From positions 3,905,001 to 3,969,000 of the forward strand of contig NZ_CP118610.1 in NCBI RefSeq assembly GCF_028993555.1: a stretch of DNA of 64,000 nucleotides. The letters are read 5' to 3'. Position 1 is the stretch's first letter. Each line of letters begins with the position of its first letter. Of the stretch, positions 36,991-47,602 are shown piece by piece. The position numbers and the translations under genes were made by a program. This DNA is from Ensifer adhaerens (GTDB lineage: Bacteria > Pseudomonadota > Alphaproteobacteria > Rhizobiales > Rhizobiaceae). The notes under the pieces were generated by a model that searched no databases, was not told the origin of the DNA, and was given only the letters and a program-made list of their open reading frames with translations.

Positions 36991-38130
36991 TCACCGGAAC
37001 GTCTTTCTCGGGTCGAAGGCATCGCGCGTCGCTTCGCCGACGAAGATCAGCAGCGATAGCATCAGCGACATCACACAAAAGGCCGCCAGACCGAGCCAGG
37101 GTGCCTGCAGGTTGGATTTGCCCTGGGCGATCATCTCGCCGAGCGAAGGCGAGCCCGGTGGCATGCCGAAGCCGAGGAAGTCGAGCGAGGTCAGCGTCGT
37201 GATCGAGCCGGAGAGGATGAAGGGCAGGAAGGTCAGCGTCGCGACCATGGCATTGGGCAAGAGGTGGCGATACATGATCGTGCCGTTGCCGACGCCGAGC
37301 GCGCGCGCCGCGTTCACATATTCGAAGTTACGCGCCCTCAGGAACTCGGCGCGCACGACGCCGACGAAACCGACCCAGGAAAACAAGAGCATGATGCCGA
37401 GCAGGATGAAGAAGCCCGGCGGCAGGATCGCAGCGATGATCAACAGGATGTAGAGCACCGGCATCGACGACCAGATCTCGATGAAGCGCTGCATCAAGAG
37501 GTCGGTCCAGCCGCCAAAATAGCCCTGGACGGCGCCGGCGGTCACGCCGATCACCGCCGAGGCAATGGTCAGCGTCAGGCCGAAGAGCACCGAGAGACGG
37601 AAGCCGTAGATCATGCGCGCAAACACGTCGCGGGCCTGATCGTCGGTGCCGAGCCAGTTGAGATTGCCGACGATACAGTTGCGGTCATTCCGCCCTTCCG
37701 GATAGGCGGAGCAGCGCTCCTCCTTGTCCATCAGCCAGAAGGGTTTGGTGGGCGCCGAATGCGGGATGTTGGAATTGACGGTCTGATAGGAATAGCGGAC
37801 CGGCGGCCAGATCATCCAGCCATTGGCTTCGATCTCGTCGCGGATGAAATCGGAGCGATAGTCGGTTTCGGCAAGGAAGCCGCCGAACTTTTCCTCCGGA
37901 TAGTCGATGACGACAGGGAAGAGAAGCTCGCCTTTGTAAGAGGCGACGATCGGCCTGTCGTTGGCGATGAGCTCGCCAACAAGGCTGAGGCCGAAAAGCG
38001 CGAGGAAGATCCAGAGTGACCAGTAGCCGCGCCGGTTCGCCTTGAAATTCTGCCAGCGGCGCTGGTTCACCGGCGACAACCAGCCGCGCGGCGGTACGGC
38101 TGCAGTCGGAGAGGTTGTTACGCTTGCCAT
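36991..38130 (-). CDS. yejE: Peptide ABC importer permease YejE
   Basis: Inner-membrane permease of 379 residues. One N-terminal helix (SLWIFLALFGLSLVGELIAN) is followed by a large periplasmic insert (about 60-165, containing PHSAPTKPFWLMDKEE) that is typical of YejE. A BPD_transp_1 core of about five helices follows, with the coupling loop EYVNAARALGVGNGTIMYRH (about 265-285). ATG 38130 overlaps the yejB stop by one base (TGATG), so the permeases are translated together. Confidence 0.93.
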   Translation of the reverse strand: MASVTTSPTAAVPPRGWLSPVNQRRWQNFKANRRGYWSLWIFLALFGLSLVGELIANDRPIVASYKGELLFPVVIDYPEEKFGGFLAETDYRSDFIRDEIEANGWMIWPPVRYSYQTVNSNIPHSAPTKPFWLMDKEERCSAYPEGRNDRNCIVGNLNWLGTDDQARDVFARMIYGFRLSVLFGLTLTIASAVIGVTAGAVQGYFGGWTDLLMQRFIEIWSSMPVLYILLIIAAILPPGFFILLGIMLLFSWVGFVGVVRAEFLRARNFEYVNAARALGVGNGTIMYRHLLPNAMVATLTFLPFILSGSITTLTSLDFLGFGMPPGSPSLGEMIAQGKSNLQAPWLGLAAFCVMSLMLSLLIFVGEATRDAFDPRKTFR

Positions 38131-39212
38131 CAGACATCCCTCCGCTCGAAGTCGATGCGCGGATCGACCCAGGTGTAGATGAGGTCCGACAGAAGGCTGA
38201 CGAGCAGGCCCATCAGCGAGAAGATGAAGAGCGTGGCAAAGACGATCGGATAGTCGCGTTTGACCACCGAATCATAGCCGAGGCGGCCGAGACCATCGAG
38301 CGAGAAGATGTACTCGATCAAAAGCGAGCCGGTGAAGAAGGCCGAGATGAAGGCGCCGGGAAAGCCGGCAATGATGATCAGCATGGCGTTGCGGAACACG
38401 TGACCGTAGAGCACTTGGCGGTCGTTGAGACCCTTCGCCCGCGCCGTGGTCACATACTGCTTCTTGATCTCGTCGATGAAGGAATTCTTCGTGAGCAGCG
38501 TCGTGGTCGCAAACGCCGAAAGCAACAGCGTGACCAGCGGCAGCGTCATGTGCCAGATATAGTCGAGCGGCTTCTGCCACCAGGGCAATTGCCAGAAATT
38601 GTCTGAGACGATGCCGCGCAACGGGAACCAGTCGAAGAACGAGCCGCCGGCGAAGACGACGATCAACAGGATACCGAACAGGAAGCTCGGCACCGCATAG
38701 CCGATGACGATGATGCCGGAGGTCCAGACGTCGAAGGCCGAGCCGTCGGACACTGCTTTCTTGATGCCGAGCGGAATGGAGATCGCATAGGAGAAAAGCA
38801 GAATCCAGAGACCGAGCGAGATCGAGACTGGCATCTTCTCCTTGATGAGATCGATAACCGAGGTGTTGCGGAAGAAGCTCTCGCCGAAATCGAAACGGAT
38901 GTAGTTCCACATCATCGTCGCAAAGCGTTCGAGCGGCGGCTTGTCGAAGCCGAATTGCTTTTCCAGCTTGGCGATGAATTCCGGATCGAGACCTTGGGCG
39001 CCGCGATAGCGGCCGCTTTCGTCGCCCCCACCCTGCAGCAGGTCACCCGCATTGCCGCTGAGGCGATCCGAGCCGCCGGCATTGGTCAGTTCGGAAATGA
39101 CCTGTTCGACCGGGCCACCCGGGGCGAATTGCACCACGATGAAGGAGATCGCCATGATCCCGAAGATCGTCGGGATCATCAGCAGCAGGCGGCGCAGGAT
39201 ATAGGCACCCAT
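38130..39212 (-). CDS. yejB: Peptide ABC importer permease YejB
   Basis: Inner-membrane permease of 360 residues. The DppB-like N-terminus ([20 protein letters not shown]) is followed by a periplasmic segment with [20 protein letters not shown] and [18 protein letters not shown], then the transport domain. The coupling loop [20 protein letters not shown] lies near 245-265. ATG 39212 starts the frame. It forms the channel with YejE. A gap of 176 bases separates it from the upstream binding-protein gene. Confidence 0.93.
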   Translation of the reverse strand: MGAYILRRLLLMIPTIFGIMAISFIVVQFAPGGPVEQVISELTNAGGSDRLSGNAGDLLQGGGDESGRYRGAQGLDPEFIAKLEKQFGFDKPPLERFATMMWNYIRFDFGESFFRNTSVIDLIKEKMPVSISLGLWILLFSYAISIPLGIKKAVSDGSAFDVWTSGIIVIGYAVPSFLFGILLIVVFAGGSFFDWFPLRGIVSDNFWQLPWWQKPLDYIWHMTLPLVTLLLSAFATTTLLTKNSFIDEIKKQYVTTARAKGLNDRQVLYGHVFRNAMLIIIAGFPGAFISAFFTGSLLIEYIFSLDGLGRLGYDSVVKRDYPIVFATLFIFSLMGLLVSLLSDLIYTWVDPRIDFERRDV

Positions 39213-39388
39213 CAGGCGAGCCTTTCGATCGACGTGAGGGCTAAGGCCCTTACCCGCGAAGCGTCGGCGTACCCTCTATGATGTCTCAACCTTTGCGTCT
39301 CCTTGCGAGGCACGGATCGGGCCTGTTGCTTGTTTCAGTGATTCGTTTTTTGCATTTGGAATCGAGACGCCGTCGGAGTGCAAGGCCT

Positions 39389-41242
39389 TCATTTTGCGGT
39401 AGCGGTTTTCGACCACCAGATTGACGGGAAGCCGATCGCATAGGTCGGGAGTTCTGCAGGGCGGGCAAATTTGTCCCAATAGGCGATGTTCATGTCGCGC
39501 TTGTAGTAGAGCGGCACGACGAAATTGTGGGCGAGCAGAACGCGGTCGAGCGCCTTTGTCGCCGCCACCAGCGTGTCGCGATCCTTGGCGAAGATGACCT
39601 TGTTGATCAGCGCGTCGACACCCGGGTCGGCGATGCCGGCATAGTTTCGCGAGCCCTGTTCGTTAGCCGACCGCGAGCCCCAATAGTCTAGCTGTTCGTT
39701 GCCGGGGCTCAGTGTCTGCGCCCAGACGATCCAGGTCATGTCATAGTCGAAGGCGCGGGTGCGGTTGGTGTATTGTGATGCATCGACGGTGCGCACGCGC
39801 GCGTCGATCCCGATCTTCTTGAGGTTCTGCGCATAGGGAAGGGCGACGCGCTCGAGCGTGGCGCTGCTGAGCAGGATTTCGAAGGAGAAGGGCTTTCCGG
39901 TCTTCGCATCCACCATCCGGTTGCCCTTGAGCTCGAAGCCGGCCTCCTTCATCAGGGCGATCGCCTGGCGAAGGTTGTCGCGGGCCGCCTGCGGCGTGCC
40001 GCCTACCGGGTTCTTGTAGGGGGTGGTGAAGACTTCCGGCGGGACCTTGTCCTTCACCTCGTCAAGGATTGCCAGTTCGGCGCCCTGCGGCAGAGCCGAC
40101 GAGGCGAGATCCGTATTCCAGAAGTAGCTGTCGATGCGGGTATACTGGTTGTAGAAGACCGTGCGGTTCATTTCCTCGAAGTCGAGGGCGTAATTCAGCG
40201 CCTGGCGCACCCGTTCGTCGTTGAATGGCGCACGGCGCATGTTTGGCACCATTGCCTGCATGATGCCCGTGGCTCTCAGCGGATTGGGCAGGCTTTCGCG
40301 CTTGACGCGACCGTCCTTGACCGCCGGAAAATCGTAGCCGGTTGCCCAGCGCGCTGCGATGTTTTCAAGCCAGTAGTCGCTGTTGCCCGACCGGAACGCC
40401 TCGAACTCAACATCGCGATCACCGAAAAACGTGTAGCTGATCGAGCCGAAGTTGTTTTGCCCGACATTGACGTTCAGCGACTTGCCCCAATAGTCGTCCC
40501 TGAGTTCGTAGCGGATCGTCGAACCGGCTGAAAATGCGGCGATCTTGTAGGGGCCCGATCCCATGACCGGCTCCAGCGTCGTCTTCTTGATGTCGCGCGG
40601 CTTGCCGTCCGGTCCTTTCCCGTCCCACCAGTGTTTGGGCAGGATCTGGAGCTGGCCGAGAATATGCGGCAACTCGCGATTGTTCTTCTCGTCGAAGTGG
40701 AAGGTGACGTCACGCTCGCCGGTCTTTTCCGCCGACGTCACGTGCTTGTAGTAGTTGGCGTATAGCGGATCGAGTTCCTTGCTCATGTTTAAGCTGAAAA
40801 CGACGTCTTCCGGCGTCACCGGTTTCCCGTCCGCCCATTTGGCTTCCTGCCGCAGCCGGAACGTGGCCGACGAAATGTCCTCGGGGAAGGAGACACCCTC
40901 GGCCAGAAGGCCGTAGGCGGTCGAGATTTCGTCGTCGGCCGTTTTCATCAGCGTGTCGAAGACGAGCGTCACCCCGACTGCGACCTGTCCCTTGTCGAGA
41001 ACAGGGTTGAACGAGTCGAAGGTGCCGGTGCTCGAGAGCTTGACGTCGCCGCCCTTGGGCGCATCCGGGTTGACGTAGTCGTAGTGGGTAAAATCGGGCT
41101 TGTACTTCAGTTCGCCGATGAGTGAGAGGCCGTGATGCCAGTCGGAATGATCAGCGCTCGCAGCGGGAGGAAGGAGGAGAAGCGTCGCGGCCAGAAATGA
41201 GGCTGCGACGAGAGATTTCGCGATCCCGCAGACGTGTGGCAT
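39389..41242 (-). CDS. yejA: Periplasmic peptide-binding protein YejA (SBP family 5)
   Basis: Extracytoplasmic solute-binding protein of 617 residues. A signal peptide (residues 1-30, AATLLLLPPAASA) precedes the family 5 fold. Recognisable phrases include YDYVNPDAPKGGDVKLSSTG (about 53-72), the family signature region around YGLLAEGVSFPEDISSATFR, FRSGNSDYWLENIAARWATG and, late, WVVWAQTLSP-like MTWIVWAQTLSPGNEQLDYW. It delivers oligopeptides or peptide-nucleotide antibiotics to YejBEF. The order yejA-B-E-F is kept as in E. coli, with divergent mepA upstream. Confidence 0.93.
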   Translation of the reverse strand: MPHVCGIAKSLVAASFLAATLLLLPPAASADHSDWHHGLSLIGELKYKPDFTHYDYVNPDAPKGGDVKLSSTGTFDSFNPVLDKGQVAVGVTLVFDTLMKTADDEISTAYGLLAEGVSFPEDISSATFRLRQEAKWADGKPVTPEDVVFSLNMSKELDPLYANYYKHVTSAEKTGERDVTFHFDEKNNRELPHILGQLQILPKHWWDGKGPDGKPRDIKKTTLEPVMGSGPYKIAAFSAGSTIRYELRDDYWGKSLNVNVGQNNFGSISYTFFGDRDVEFEAFRSGNSDYWLENIAARWATGYDFPAVKDGRVKRESLPNPLRATGIMQAMVPNMRRAPFNDERVRQALNYALDFEEMNRTVFYNQYTRIDSYFWNTDLASSALPQGAELAILDEVKDKVPPEVFTTPYKNPVGGTPQAARDNLRQAIALMKEAGFELKGNRMVDAKTGKPFSFEILLSSATLERVALPYAQNLKKIGIDARVRTVDASQYTNRTRAFDYDMTWIVWAQTLSPGNEQLDYWGSRSANEQGSRNYAGIADPGVDALINKVIFAKDRDTLVAATKALDRVLLAHNFVVPLYYKRDMNIAYWDKFARPAELPTYAIGFPSIWWSKTATAK

Positions 41243-41473
41243 CCAGCCCTTACCCCTTATATTTCAATCTTCTTTTTCGAGAGCATAGGCGAAATCCGGG
41301 CAATTGACAGGCGCCGCCGCAAATCAGGCAAAATTTTTGAGTCACATCCCGGTGATTCACAATCGCGTGCTGCGTAAGGCTGAGGCAAAGACGGGGCCTT
41401 AGGATAGGGGTCGTCGGACGGAGAGTGCCGCGCGCTGGTGCTTCTGTCTGCGAGACAAACGGGACGAAATTCA

Positions 41474-42529
41474 ATGATTGCTTCACTTCGACGTTGCGGC
41501 TCGGCGTTTCTTGCGTTGCTGCTGGGAACAAGCCTTTTGATCGCCGACAGTGCCGCGGCCGATGACGTGCCGGCCAAGACGCTATTCGGTGCCAAGGCCC
41601 TGCCGGCCGAAATGGCTGCGAATCCCTATGGTTTCTATGCCAAGGGCTGCCTTGCCGGCGGTGTCGCGATCCCGACCGACGGGCCCACCTGGCAGGCGAT
41701 GCGGCTGTCGCGCAATCGTCGCTGGGGTCACCCGCAGATGATCGCGCTGATCGAGCAGTTTTCGCACGATGCTGCCGAAAAGGTCGGTTGGCCCGGCCTT
41801 TTGCTCGGTGACATCTCGCAGCCGCGCGGCGGCCCGATGCTGTCCGGCCACGCGTCACACCAGATCGGGCTCGACGCCGATATCTGGCTGACGCCGATGC
41901 CGCAGCGCACGCTGACCTATCGTGAGCGCGAGGACATCTCCGCGACCTCGATGCTGCAGAAGAACAAGTTCCTGACGGTCGACCGTTCCATTTGGACGCC
42001 GAAACACGCGCAGCTGATCATGCTGGCGGCGAGCTATCCGCAGGTGGAGCGCGTTTTCGTCAACCCGGCGATCAAGAAAAAGCTCTGCGACACCTGGACC
42101 GGTAACCGTTCGGCGCTGGGCAAGGTCCGGCCGATCTACGGCCATGACTATCACTTCCACATCCGCATCAAATGCCCCGCCGGCGCCACGAGCTGCAAGG
42201 ACCAGGCAGCGGTGCCGGCCGGCGACGGTTGCGACAAGTCACTGGCCTGGTGGTTTACCGACGAGCCCTGGGCAAAGCCGACGAAGAAGCCGGACGAAAA
42301 GCCCGTGAAGCCGAAGGTGACGACGCTTGCCGACCTGCCGAAGGCCTGCGCGCTGGTGCTGAACGGTCCGGCGCCTGCCTCGGAAGAGGCAGCCACGTTT
42401 GGCACGGCCTATCGGGCGGCGGCACCTGCCCCGGCGGCTGAGCGCATCGAGCAGGTGATCGGTGCTGCTGCCGGCGACGTCCCGCCGGCCGATATTCCGG
42501 TGCCGCTGGCCCGTCCGACCTTGCAATGA
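41474..42529 (+). CDS. mepA: Penicillin-insensitive murein endopeptidase MepA
   Basis: Periplasmic LAS-type metallopeptidase that cleaves DD- (and LD-) cross-links in peptidoglycan; 351 residues. A signal peptide (about residues 1-29) is followed by the M74 domain with metal-binding SGHASHQIGLDADIWL (His and Asp, about 125-140) and YGHDYHFHIRIKCP (His-x-His, about 219-232). Cysteines in KGCLAGG, KLCDTW and CPAGATSCKD may form disulfides. The extra C-terminal tail of about 100 residues is Pro/Ala/Lys-rich. ATG 41474 gives a standard signal peptide; an in-frame GTG at 41438 is less likely. It is divergent from yejA. Confidence 0.93.
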   Translation: MIASLRRCGSAFLALLLGTSLLIADSAAADDVPAKTLFGAKALPAEMAANPYGFYAKGCLAGGVAIPTDGPTWQAMRLSRNRRWGHPQMIALIEQFSHDAAEKVGWPGLLLGDISQPRGGPMLSGHASHQIGLDADIWLTPMPQRTLTYREREDISATSMLQKNKFLTVDRSIWTPKHAQLIMLAASYPQVERVFVNPAIKKKLCDTWTGNRSALGKVRPIYGHDYHFHIRIKCPAGATSCKDQAAVPAGDGCDKSLAWWFTDEPWAKPTKKPDEKPVKPKVTTLADLPKACALVLNGPAPASEEAATFGTAYRAAAPAPAAERIEQVIGAAAGDVPPADIPVPLARPTLQ

Positions 42530-42629
42530 TCGAGACGCGTGCGGGGTGGGCGGGCTTCAACCTTCCCATTGCCGCGGCGTTCATGTATAGGGCGATCAAA
42601 TCGATTTAAATATTGATGTGAGGCCCGAC

Positions 42630-43013
42630 ATGGCGGATCGGAAATGCATTGCCCTGATCGCCCACGATCAGAAGAAGGACGACCTTGCTGCCTTCGCCAG
42701 GACGCATGAAGCGGTTTTGTCCCAATGGCGCATCGTTGCGACAGGCACGACCGGCGGCCGTGTCCTCGACGTCTGTCCGGGGCTCGACATCACGCGCCTG
42801 AAAAGCGGTCCGCTCGGGGGCGACCAGCAGATCGGTGCGATGATTGCCACCGGCGAGGTGCAGCTTCTGATCTTCTTCGTCGACCCGCTGACGGCGATGC
42901 CGCATGACGTGGATGTCAAGGCGCTGATGCGTCTCGCCATCGTCTACGACATTCCGATGGCCCTCAACCGGGCGACGGCCGAACAGTTGCTCGACTTCAA
43001 CCCAAAACCATAG
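42630..43013 (+). CDS. mgsA: Methylglyoxal synthase
   Basis: Converts dihydroxyacetone phosphate to methylglyoxal and phosphate, a bypass of lower glycolysis used when phosphate is short or sugar phosphates accumulate. It has 127 residues against about 150 in E. coli; the missing part is the C-terminal tail. The catalytic core is intact: [12 protein letters not shown] (residues 7-18), [23 protein letters not shown] with the essential Asp, and [23 protein letters not shown] 42630 follows GTGAGG; an in-frame GTG at 42618 is possible. The neighbour glk supplies glycolytic flux, a plausible link. Confidence 0.93.
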   Translation: MADRKCIALIAHDQKKDDLAAFARTHEAVLSQWRIVATGTTGGRVLDVCPGLDITRLKSGPLGGDQQIGAMIATGEVQLLIFFVDPLTAMPHDVDVKALMRLAIVYDIPMALNRATAEQLLDFNPKP

Positions 43014-43110
43014 ACGCGATCGTTTCTCGGCGGACGCGGGCGGAAACCCGACACTTTCCCTTATCCCGCTCTAGCTGATAGACAGCGATATACCTGCCAC
43101 GACCATCAGG

Positions 43111-44142
43111 ATGGATCTTGCGATGCCCGGCACCAGTGAAAACGCCTTCCCCTTTCCGATCCTGATCGGCGATATCGGCGGCACCAATGCCCGCTTTGCC
43201 CTGCTCCTCGATGCCTTTGCCGAGCCGAAGCAACTGCCGCCGATCAAGACCGGCGATTTCGAAACGATCGAGGAAGCGATGCAGAAGAGCATCCTCGACA
43301 AGACCTCCGTGCAGCCGCGTTCGGCTATCCTTGCAGTGGCTGGCCCGATCCGGGGCGACGAAATTCCGCTCACCAATGCCGGCTGGGTGATCAGGCCGAA
43401 GGACATGCTCTCGAGCCTTGGCCTCGAGGACGTACTGATCATCAACGATTTCGAGGCCCAGGCGCTTGCCGTGGCTGCGCCGGCGGATGAGGATCTCGTG
43501 CAGATCGGCGGCGGCACCGTCCGGCCCCTGACATCGCGTGTCGTCCTCGGCCCGGGCACGGGTCTTGGGGTCGGCGGACTGGTCTTTGCCCAGCACACAT
43601 GGATCCCGGTGCCGGGCGAGGGTGGCCATGTCGACATCGGCCCGCGTACCGAACGCGACTTTCATATCTGGCCCTTCCTCGATCCGATCGAAGGGCGCAT
43701 GGCCGGTGAGCAGATCCTTTGCGGCCGCGGCATCATGAATCTCTACCGTGCCGTTTGTGCCGCCGATGGGGTGGACCCGGTACTCACCGATCCGGCGGAA
43801 GTGACGACACATGCGCTGGCCGAGAACGACAGGGCCGCGATCGAGACCATCTCGTTGTTCTGCACCTATCTCGGCCGCGTTGCCGGTGACATGGCGCTGA
43901 TTTTCATGGCGCGCGGCGGCGTGTTCCTGGCGGGTGGCATCTCGCAGAAGATCTTGCCGGCGCTCATGAAATCGCCGTTCCGTGCCGCATTCGAAGACAA
44001 GGCGCCGCATTCGGCGCTGATGAGGACGATCCCGACCTTTGCCGTCATTCATCCGATGGCGGCGCTCTCCGGTCTGGCTGCCTTTGCCCGTACGCCGAGG
44101 GATTTCGGTGTTGCAACGGAGGGACGCCGCTGGAGAAGCTGA
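43111..44142 (+). CDS. glk: Glucokinase
   Basis: Phosphorylates glucose with ATP to glucose-6-phosphate; 343 residues of the ROK-unrelated Glk family. The phosphate-binding [14 protein letters not shown] lies near residues 18-31. The catalytic base region is [12 protein letters not shown] (about 111-122), the second phosphate loop is [12 protein letters not shown] and the sugar site is [12 protein letters not shown] (about 169-180). The C-terminal [17 protein letters not shown] is adenosine-binding. ATG 43111 has only a very close AGG; ATG 43123 is an alternative. It is cytosolic and stands alone between mgsA and an exporter gene. Confidence 0.94.
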   Translation: MDLAMPGTSENAFPFPILIGDIGGTNARFALLLDAFAEPKQLPPIKTGDFETIEEAMQKSILDKTSVQPRSAILAVAGPIRGDEIPLTNAGWVIRPKDMLSSLGLEDVLIINDFEAQALAVAAPADEDLVQIGGGTVRPLTSRVVLGPGTGLGVGGLVFAQHTWIPVPGEGGHVDIGPRTERDFHIWPFLDPIEGRMAGEQILCGRGIMNLYRAVCAADGVDPVLTDPAEVTTHALAENDRAAIETISLFCTYLGRVAGDMALIFMARGGVFLAGGISQKILPALMKSPFRAAFEDKAPHSALMRTIPTFAVIHPMAALSGLAAFARTPRDFGVATEGRRWRS

Positions 44143-44253
44143 GCGGCCGACGCGCGCAAAGACTCGCCAAAGCGATACCAAACTACTATAGAGCCCGGGA
44201 AAGGTCGGGCCGGAAACCGGCTCGCCACATTGGGTCCAGGGAAGACGGGCTTT

Positions 44254-46071
44254 TTGAGCGCCAGCAATAGAAAACAGCACGCGGTCGATTCCGATACGAT
44301 CAGCGGAATTCTGAAACGGGTTATTGCGGAAAACGGTCGCGACCACATTCGCGGCTATGCCTTTGCCATAGCCTGTCTGGCCGTCGTTGCTGCAACAACC
44401 GGCTTCACGGCCTCGATCATGGAGACCGTGATCAACGAGGCTTTCGCCAACAAGCGGGCGGACATCGTCCTGCTCGTCTGCGGCGCGATCCTCGCCGCCT
44501 TCGTGCTGCGCGGCTTTGCAACTTACGGCCAGGCCGTTGCCCTGTCGAAGATCGGCAACAATATCGTCGCGCGTTACCAGCGCCGGCTCTACGCCCATCT
44601 GATGGCGCTGAGCGTTGGCTATTTCAACGAGACGCGGTCGGCACAGCTTGCAGCCCAGATCAGCCAGAACGTGAGCGGCATTCGCGACGTACTCAATCTG
44701 ACGGTCACCTCGATCGCACGCGATCTGCTGACGCTGATCGGCCTGGTCGGCGTCATGTTTGCCAAGGACTGGCTGCTGTCGATCATCGTCTTTGTCGCGG
44801 CGCCGCCCTTGTTGCTGGGCTTGCGCTACATTTCCAAGCGGCTGCGTTCAGCAACCCGCGAGTCGATCGAGGTCAACAGCCGCGTACTCGGCGCGATGCA
44901 GGAAACGATTCAGGGCATCACCATCGTCAAGGCCTTCACCATGGAAGGCGAACTGCGCGGCAAGGTCGATGCGATCATCGATCGGGCTGAGAACCGAGCG
45001 AATCGCATTGCGCGGCTGAGCGAGCGCACGGCGCCGATGACCGAGACCTTCGCCGGCCTCGCGATATCAGCCGTTCTTGCCTATTCCGCCTTCCGTGCGA
45101 TCTATGCCGACGTGCCGCCCGGCGCCTTCTTCGCCTTCGTGGTGGCTCTCCTGATGGCTTACGATCCGGCCCGCCGACTGGCGCGGCTGCAGGTCTCAAT
45201 GGAGCGCGCTGCCGTCAATGCCCGCATGGTCTACGAAATCCTCGACACCGTGCCGCATCAGCGCGACAAGGCGGACGCCAAGGAACTGGTCTTCACGAAC
45301 GCCGCAGTCGAGCTGCGCGACGTCCGTTTCCAATACGCCAACGGCGACGAGGTTCTCAGAGGCGTCAGCTTCGTTGCAGAAGGCGGCAAGACGACGGCGC
45401 TCGTCGGCCCCTCCGGTGCCGGCAAGTCGACGGTAATCAGCCTCATCCCGCGCTTCTACGATCCGGCTTCGGGCCAGATCCTGATCGATGGACAGGATAT
45501 TGCCGACGTCACCAAGCAGTCGCTGCGCAAGGGCATCGCCTATGTCTCGCAGCAACCCTACCTCTTCGAAGGGTCGATCCGCGACAACATCCGCTATGGG
45601 CGCATTGATGCGACCGACGCGGAGATCGAGGACGCGGCACGGCTTGCCTATGCGCATGATTTCATTCTGGCGCAGCCACAGGGTTACGATACCCCGGTCG
45701 GCGAAAACGGCATGACGCTTTCCGGCGGCCAGCGCCAGCGGCTGTCCATCGCTCGTGCACTCGTGCGCAATGCGCCGATCCTGCTGCTCGACGAGGCCAC
45801 CTCGGCGCTCGATACCGAATCGGAAGCCGCGGTGCAGAAGGCGCTCGATCACGCCATGGACGGCCGCACGGTGATCGTCATCGCGCATCGCCTCTCGACC
45901 GTCGTCAATGCCGACAAGATCATCGTCATGAAGGATGGTTCCGTCGTTGAGGAAGGCACGCATGCCGACCTTGCACGGCGACCGGACGGTCTCTACGCTC
46001 GGCTTCACAATCTTCAAGGCCAGTCGCCTGAGGTCACGCCGGCCGACGCGCCGGCCGGCGCCGAAATCTAA
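44254..46071 (+). CDS. MsbA-like ABC exporter (fused membrane and ATPase domains)
   Basis: Half-transporter of about 605 residues acting as a homodimer. Six helices of the exporter membrane domain run to about residue 310, including the elbow region RYQRRLYAHLMALSVGYFNE and EVNSRVLGAMQETIQGITIV. The ATPase has Walker A GPSGAGKST, Q-loop YVSQQPYLFEG, signature [15 protein letters not shown], Walker B ILLLDEATSALD and H-loop IVIAHRLSTV. Substrate may be lipid or drug; sequence does not decide. No good ATG lies at the N-terminus; TTG at 44254 (with AGGGAAG upstream) is preferred to TTG 44230. dapB follows after 21 bases, so co-transcription is possible. Confidence 0.87.
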   Translation: MSASNRKQHAVDSDTISGILKRVIAENGRDHIRGYAFAIACLAVVAATTGFTASIMETVINEAFANKRADIVLLVCGAILAAFVLRGFATYGQAVALSKIGNNIVARYQRRLYAHLMALSVGYFNETRSAQLAAQISQNVSGIRDVLNLTVTSIARDLLTLIGLVGVMFAKDWLLSIIVFVAAPPLLLGLRYISKRLRSATRESIEVNSRVLGAMQETIQGITIVKAFTMEGELRGKVDAIIDRAENRANRIARLSERTAPMTETFAGLAISAVLAYSAFRAIYADVPPGAFFAFVVALLMAYDPARRLARLQVSMERAAVNARMVYEILDTVPHQRDKADAKELVFTNAAVELRDVRFQYANGDEVLRGVSFVAEGGKTTALVGPSGAGKSTVISLIPRFYDPASGQILIDGQDIADVTKQSLRKGIAYVSQQPYLFEGSIRDNIRYGRIDATDAEIEDAARLAYAHDFILAQPQGYDTPVGENGMTLSGGQRQRLSIARALVRNAPILLLDEATSALDTESEAAVQKALDHAMDGRTVIVIAHRLSTVVNADKIIVMKDGSVVEEGTHADLARRPDGLYARLHNLQGQSPEVTPADAPAGAEI

Positions 46072-46092
46072 AAAAAGCGGAAGGAATCACCG

Positions 46093-46911
46093 ATGAGCGA
46101 AAACGATATGAAGCTCGTGGTGGTGGGTGCTGCAGGCCGCATGGGCCAGACGCTGATAAGGACAGTTCACGCGATGGACGGCGTGCGCCTGCATGCGGCC
46201 ATCGAACGTCCCGGGTCTCCCTTCATCGGCCGAGACGCCGGTGAGGTGGCCGGTCTCGGGCCGATCGGCGTGCCGGTCACCGAGCAACCGCTCGAGGCCT
46301 TCGTCGAAGCGGAAGGGGTGCTTGATTTTACCGCACCCGCAGGCACCGTTGAGTTTGCCGGCCTCGCAGCCCAGGCCCGCATCGTCCATGTCATCGGAAC
46401 AACCGGCTGCTCGGCCGACGACGAGGCGAAAATCCGCGCTGCCGCGCGTCACGCCCGCGTCGTCAAGTCGGGCAACATGAGCCTCGGCGTGAACCTGCTT
46501 GGCGTCCTTACGGAAAAGGCGGCGCGTGCCCTTGGCCCCGCCGATTGGGATATCGAGATCCTCGAAATGCACCACAAGCACAAGGTTGATGCGCCCTCGG
46601 GTACGGCACTGCTTCTCGGCGAGGCGGCGGCAAGGGGACGCGGCATCGGTCTTGCCGAGAATTCGGTGCGCGTGCGTGACGGTCATACGGGTCCGCGCCC
46701 AGTGGGTACGATCGGTTTTGCCACCCTGCGTGGCGGATCGGTCATCGGTGAACATTCGGTCATTCTTGCCGGCGAAGGCGAGCAGGTGACGCTGTCGCAC
46801 AGCGCGACGGATCGCTCGATCTTCGCGCGCGGTGCCGTGACGGCAGCACTCTGGGCGCGTGCCCAAAAACCCGGCTTCTATTCGATGCTCGACGTTCTCG
46901 GGCTCAACTGA
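46093..46911 (+). CDS. dapB: 4-hydroxy-tetrahydrodipicolinate reductase
   Basis: NAD(P)H-dependent step in the diaminopimelate/lysine pathway; 272 residues. The cofactor loop is [13 protein letters not shown] (about residues 10-22), followed by [11 protein letters not shown] and, for catalysis, [15 protein letters not shown] (about 156-170) with the family His-His-x-His-Lys and substrate-binding [12 protein letters not shown] precedes it and [12 protein letters not shown] follows. AAGGAA lies before ATG 46093; a second Met at codon 6 is possible. gpmA follows after 35 bases. Confidence 0.96.
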   Translation: MSENDMKLVVVGAAGRMGQTLIRTVHAMDGVRLHAAIERPGSPFIGRDAGEVAGLGPIGVPVTEQPLEAFVEAEGVLDFTAPAGTVEFAGLAAQARIVHVIGTTGCSADDEAKIRAAARHARVVKSGNMSLGVNLLGVLTEKAARALGPADWDIEILEMHHKHKVDAPSGTALLLGEAAARGRGIGLAENSVRVRDGHTGPRPVGTIGFATLRGGSVIGEHSVILAGEGEQVTLSHSATDRSIFARGAVTAALWARAQKPGFYSMLDVLGLN

Positions 46912-46946
46912 CTTTTCTCACTCTCAAGTCTCAAGGGGAATTCGAC

Positions 46947-47582
46947 ATGAGCGGTACTCTCGTCCTCGTCCGGCATGGCCAGAGCGACTGGAACCTGAAG
47001 AACCTGTTCACCGGCTGGCGTGATCCGGACCTGACGGAACTCGGCGTCGAGGAGGCCAAGGCCGGCGGCAAAGCGCTTGCCGACTACGGCATCAAGTTCG
47101 ACATCGCCTTCACCTCGGACCTCGTCCGTGCCCAGCGCACCTGCCAGTTCGTGCTCGACGCCGTCGGCCAGTCCTCGCTTGAAACGATCCGCGACCAGGC
47201 GCTCAACGAGCGCGACTACGGCGACCTCTCGGGCCTCAACAAGGACGATGCGCGCGAGAAGTGGGGCGAAGAGCAGGTGCACATCTGGCGCCGCTCCTAT
47301 GACATCCCGCCTCCGGGCGGCGAAAGCCTGCGCGACACCGGCGCCCGCGTCTGGCCCTACTACCTGACCGAGATCCTGCCGCGCGTGCTGTCCGGCCAGA
47401 AGGTGCTCGTCGCCGCCCACGGCAACTCGCTGCGCTCGCTGGTCATGGTGCTCGATCGCCTGACCAAGGAACAGATCCTGAAGCTCAACCTCGCGACTGG
47501 CGTGCCGATGGTCTACAAGCTCAATGCCAATTCGACGGTCGCTTCGAAGGAAGTTCTGGGCGACATGTCCGGCGCCCACTGA
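46947..47582 (+). CDS. gpmA: 2,3-bisphosphoglycerate-dependent phosphoglycerate mutase
   Basis: Interconverts 3- and 2-phosphoglycerate; 211 residues. The phosphohistidine motif is [10 protein letters not shown] (His10), followed by [14 protein letters not shown]. The acid/base region is [15 protein letters not shown] (about 83-97) and the second catalytic His lies in [11 protein letters not shown] (about 153-163). It is shorter than E. coli GpmA (250) because a C-terminal part is reduced, as in other rhizobia. AAGGGGAA before ATG 46947 is a strong ribosome binding site. A terminator follows. Confidence 0.96.
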   Translation: MSGTLVLVRHGQSDWNLKNLFTGWRDPDLTELGVEEAKAGGKALADYGIKFDIAFTSDLVRAQRTCQFVLDAVGQSSLETIRDQALNERDYGDLSGLNKDDAREKWGEEQVHIWRRSYDIPPPGGESLRDTGARVWPYYLTEILPRVLSGQKVLVAAHGNSLRSLVMVLDRLTKEQILKLNLATGVPMVYKLNANSTVASKEVLGDMSGAH

Positions 47583-47602
47583 GCGCTGGGAAATGCCGAA
47601 TG

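Noticed and set aside
39213..39388. A small coding sequence between yejB and yejA
   Set aside because: Candidate frames overlap the yejA 3' end or are low-complexity; no ribosome binding site supports them.
42997..44598. A 533-codon open frame antisense to glucokinase
   Set aside because: It is a shadow of glk and of the exporter start, with arginine- and histidine-rich sequence and no family features.
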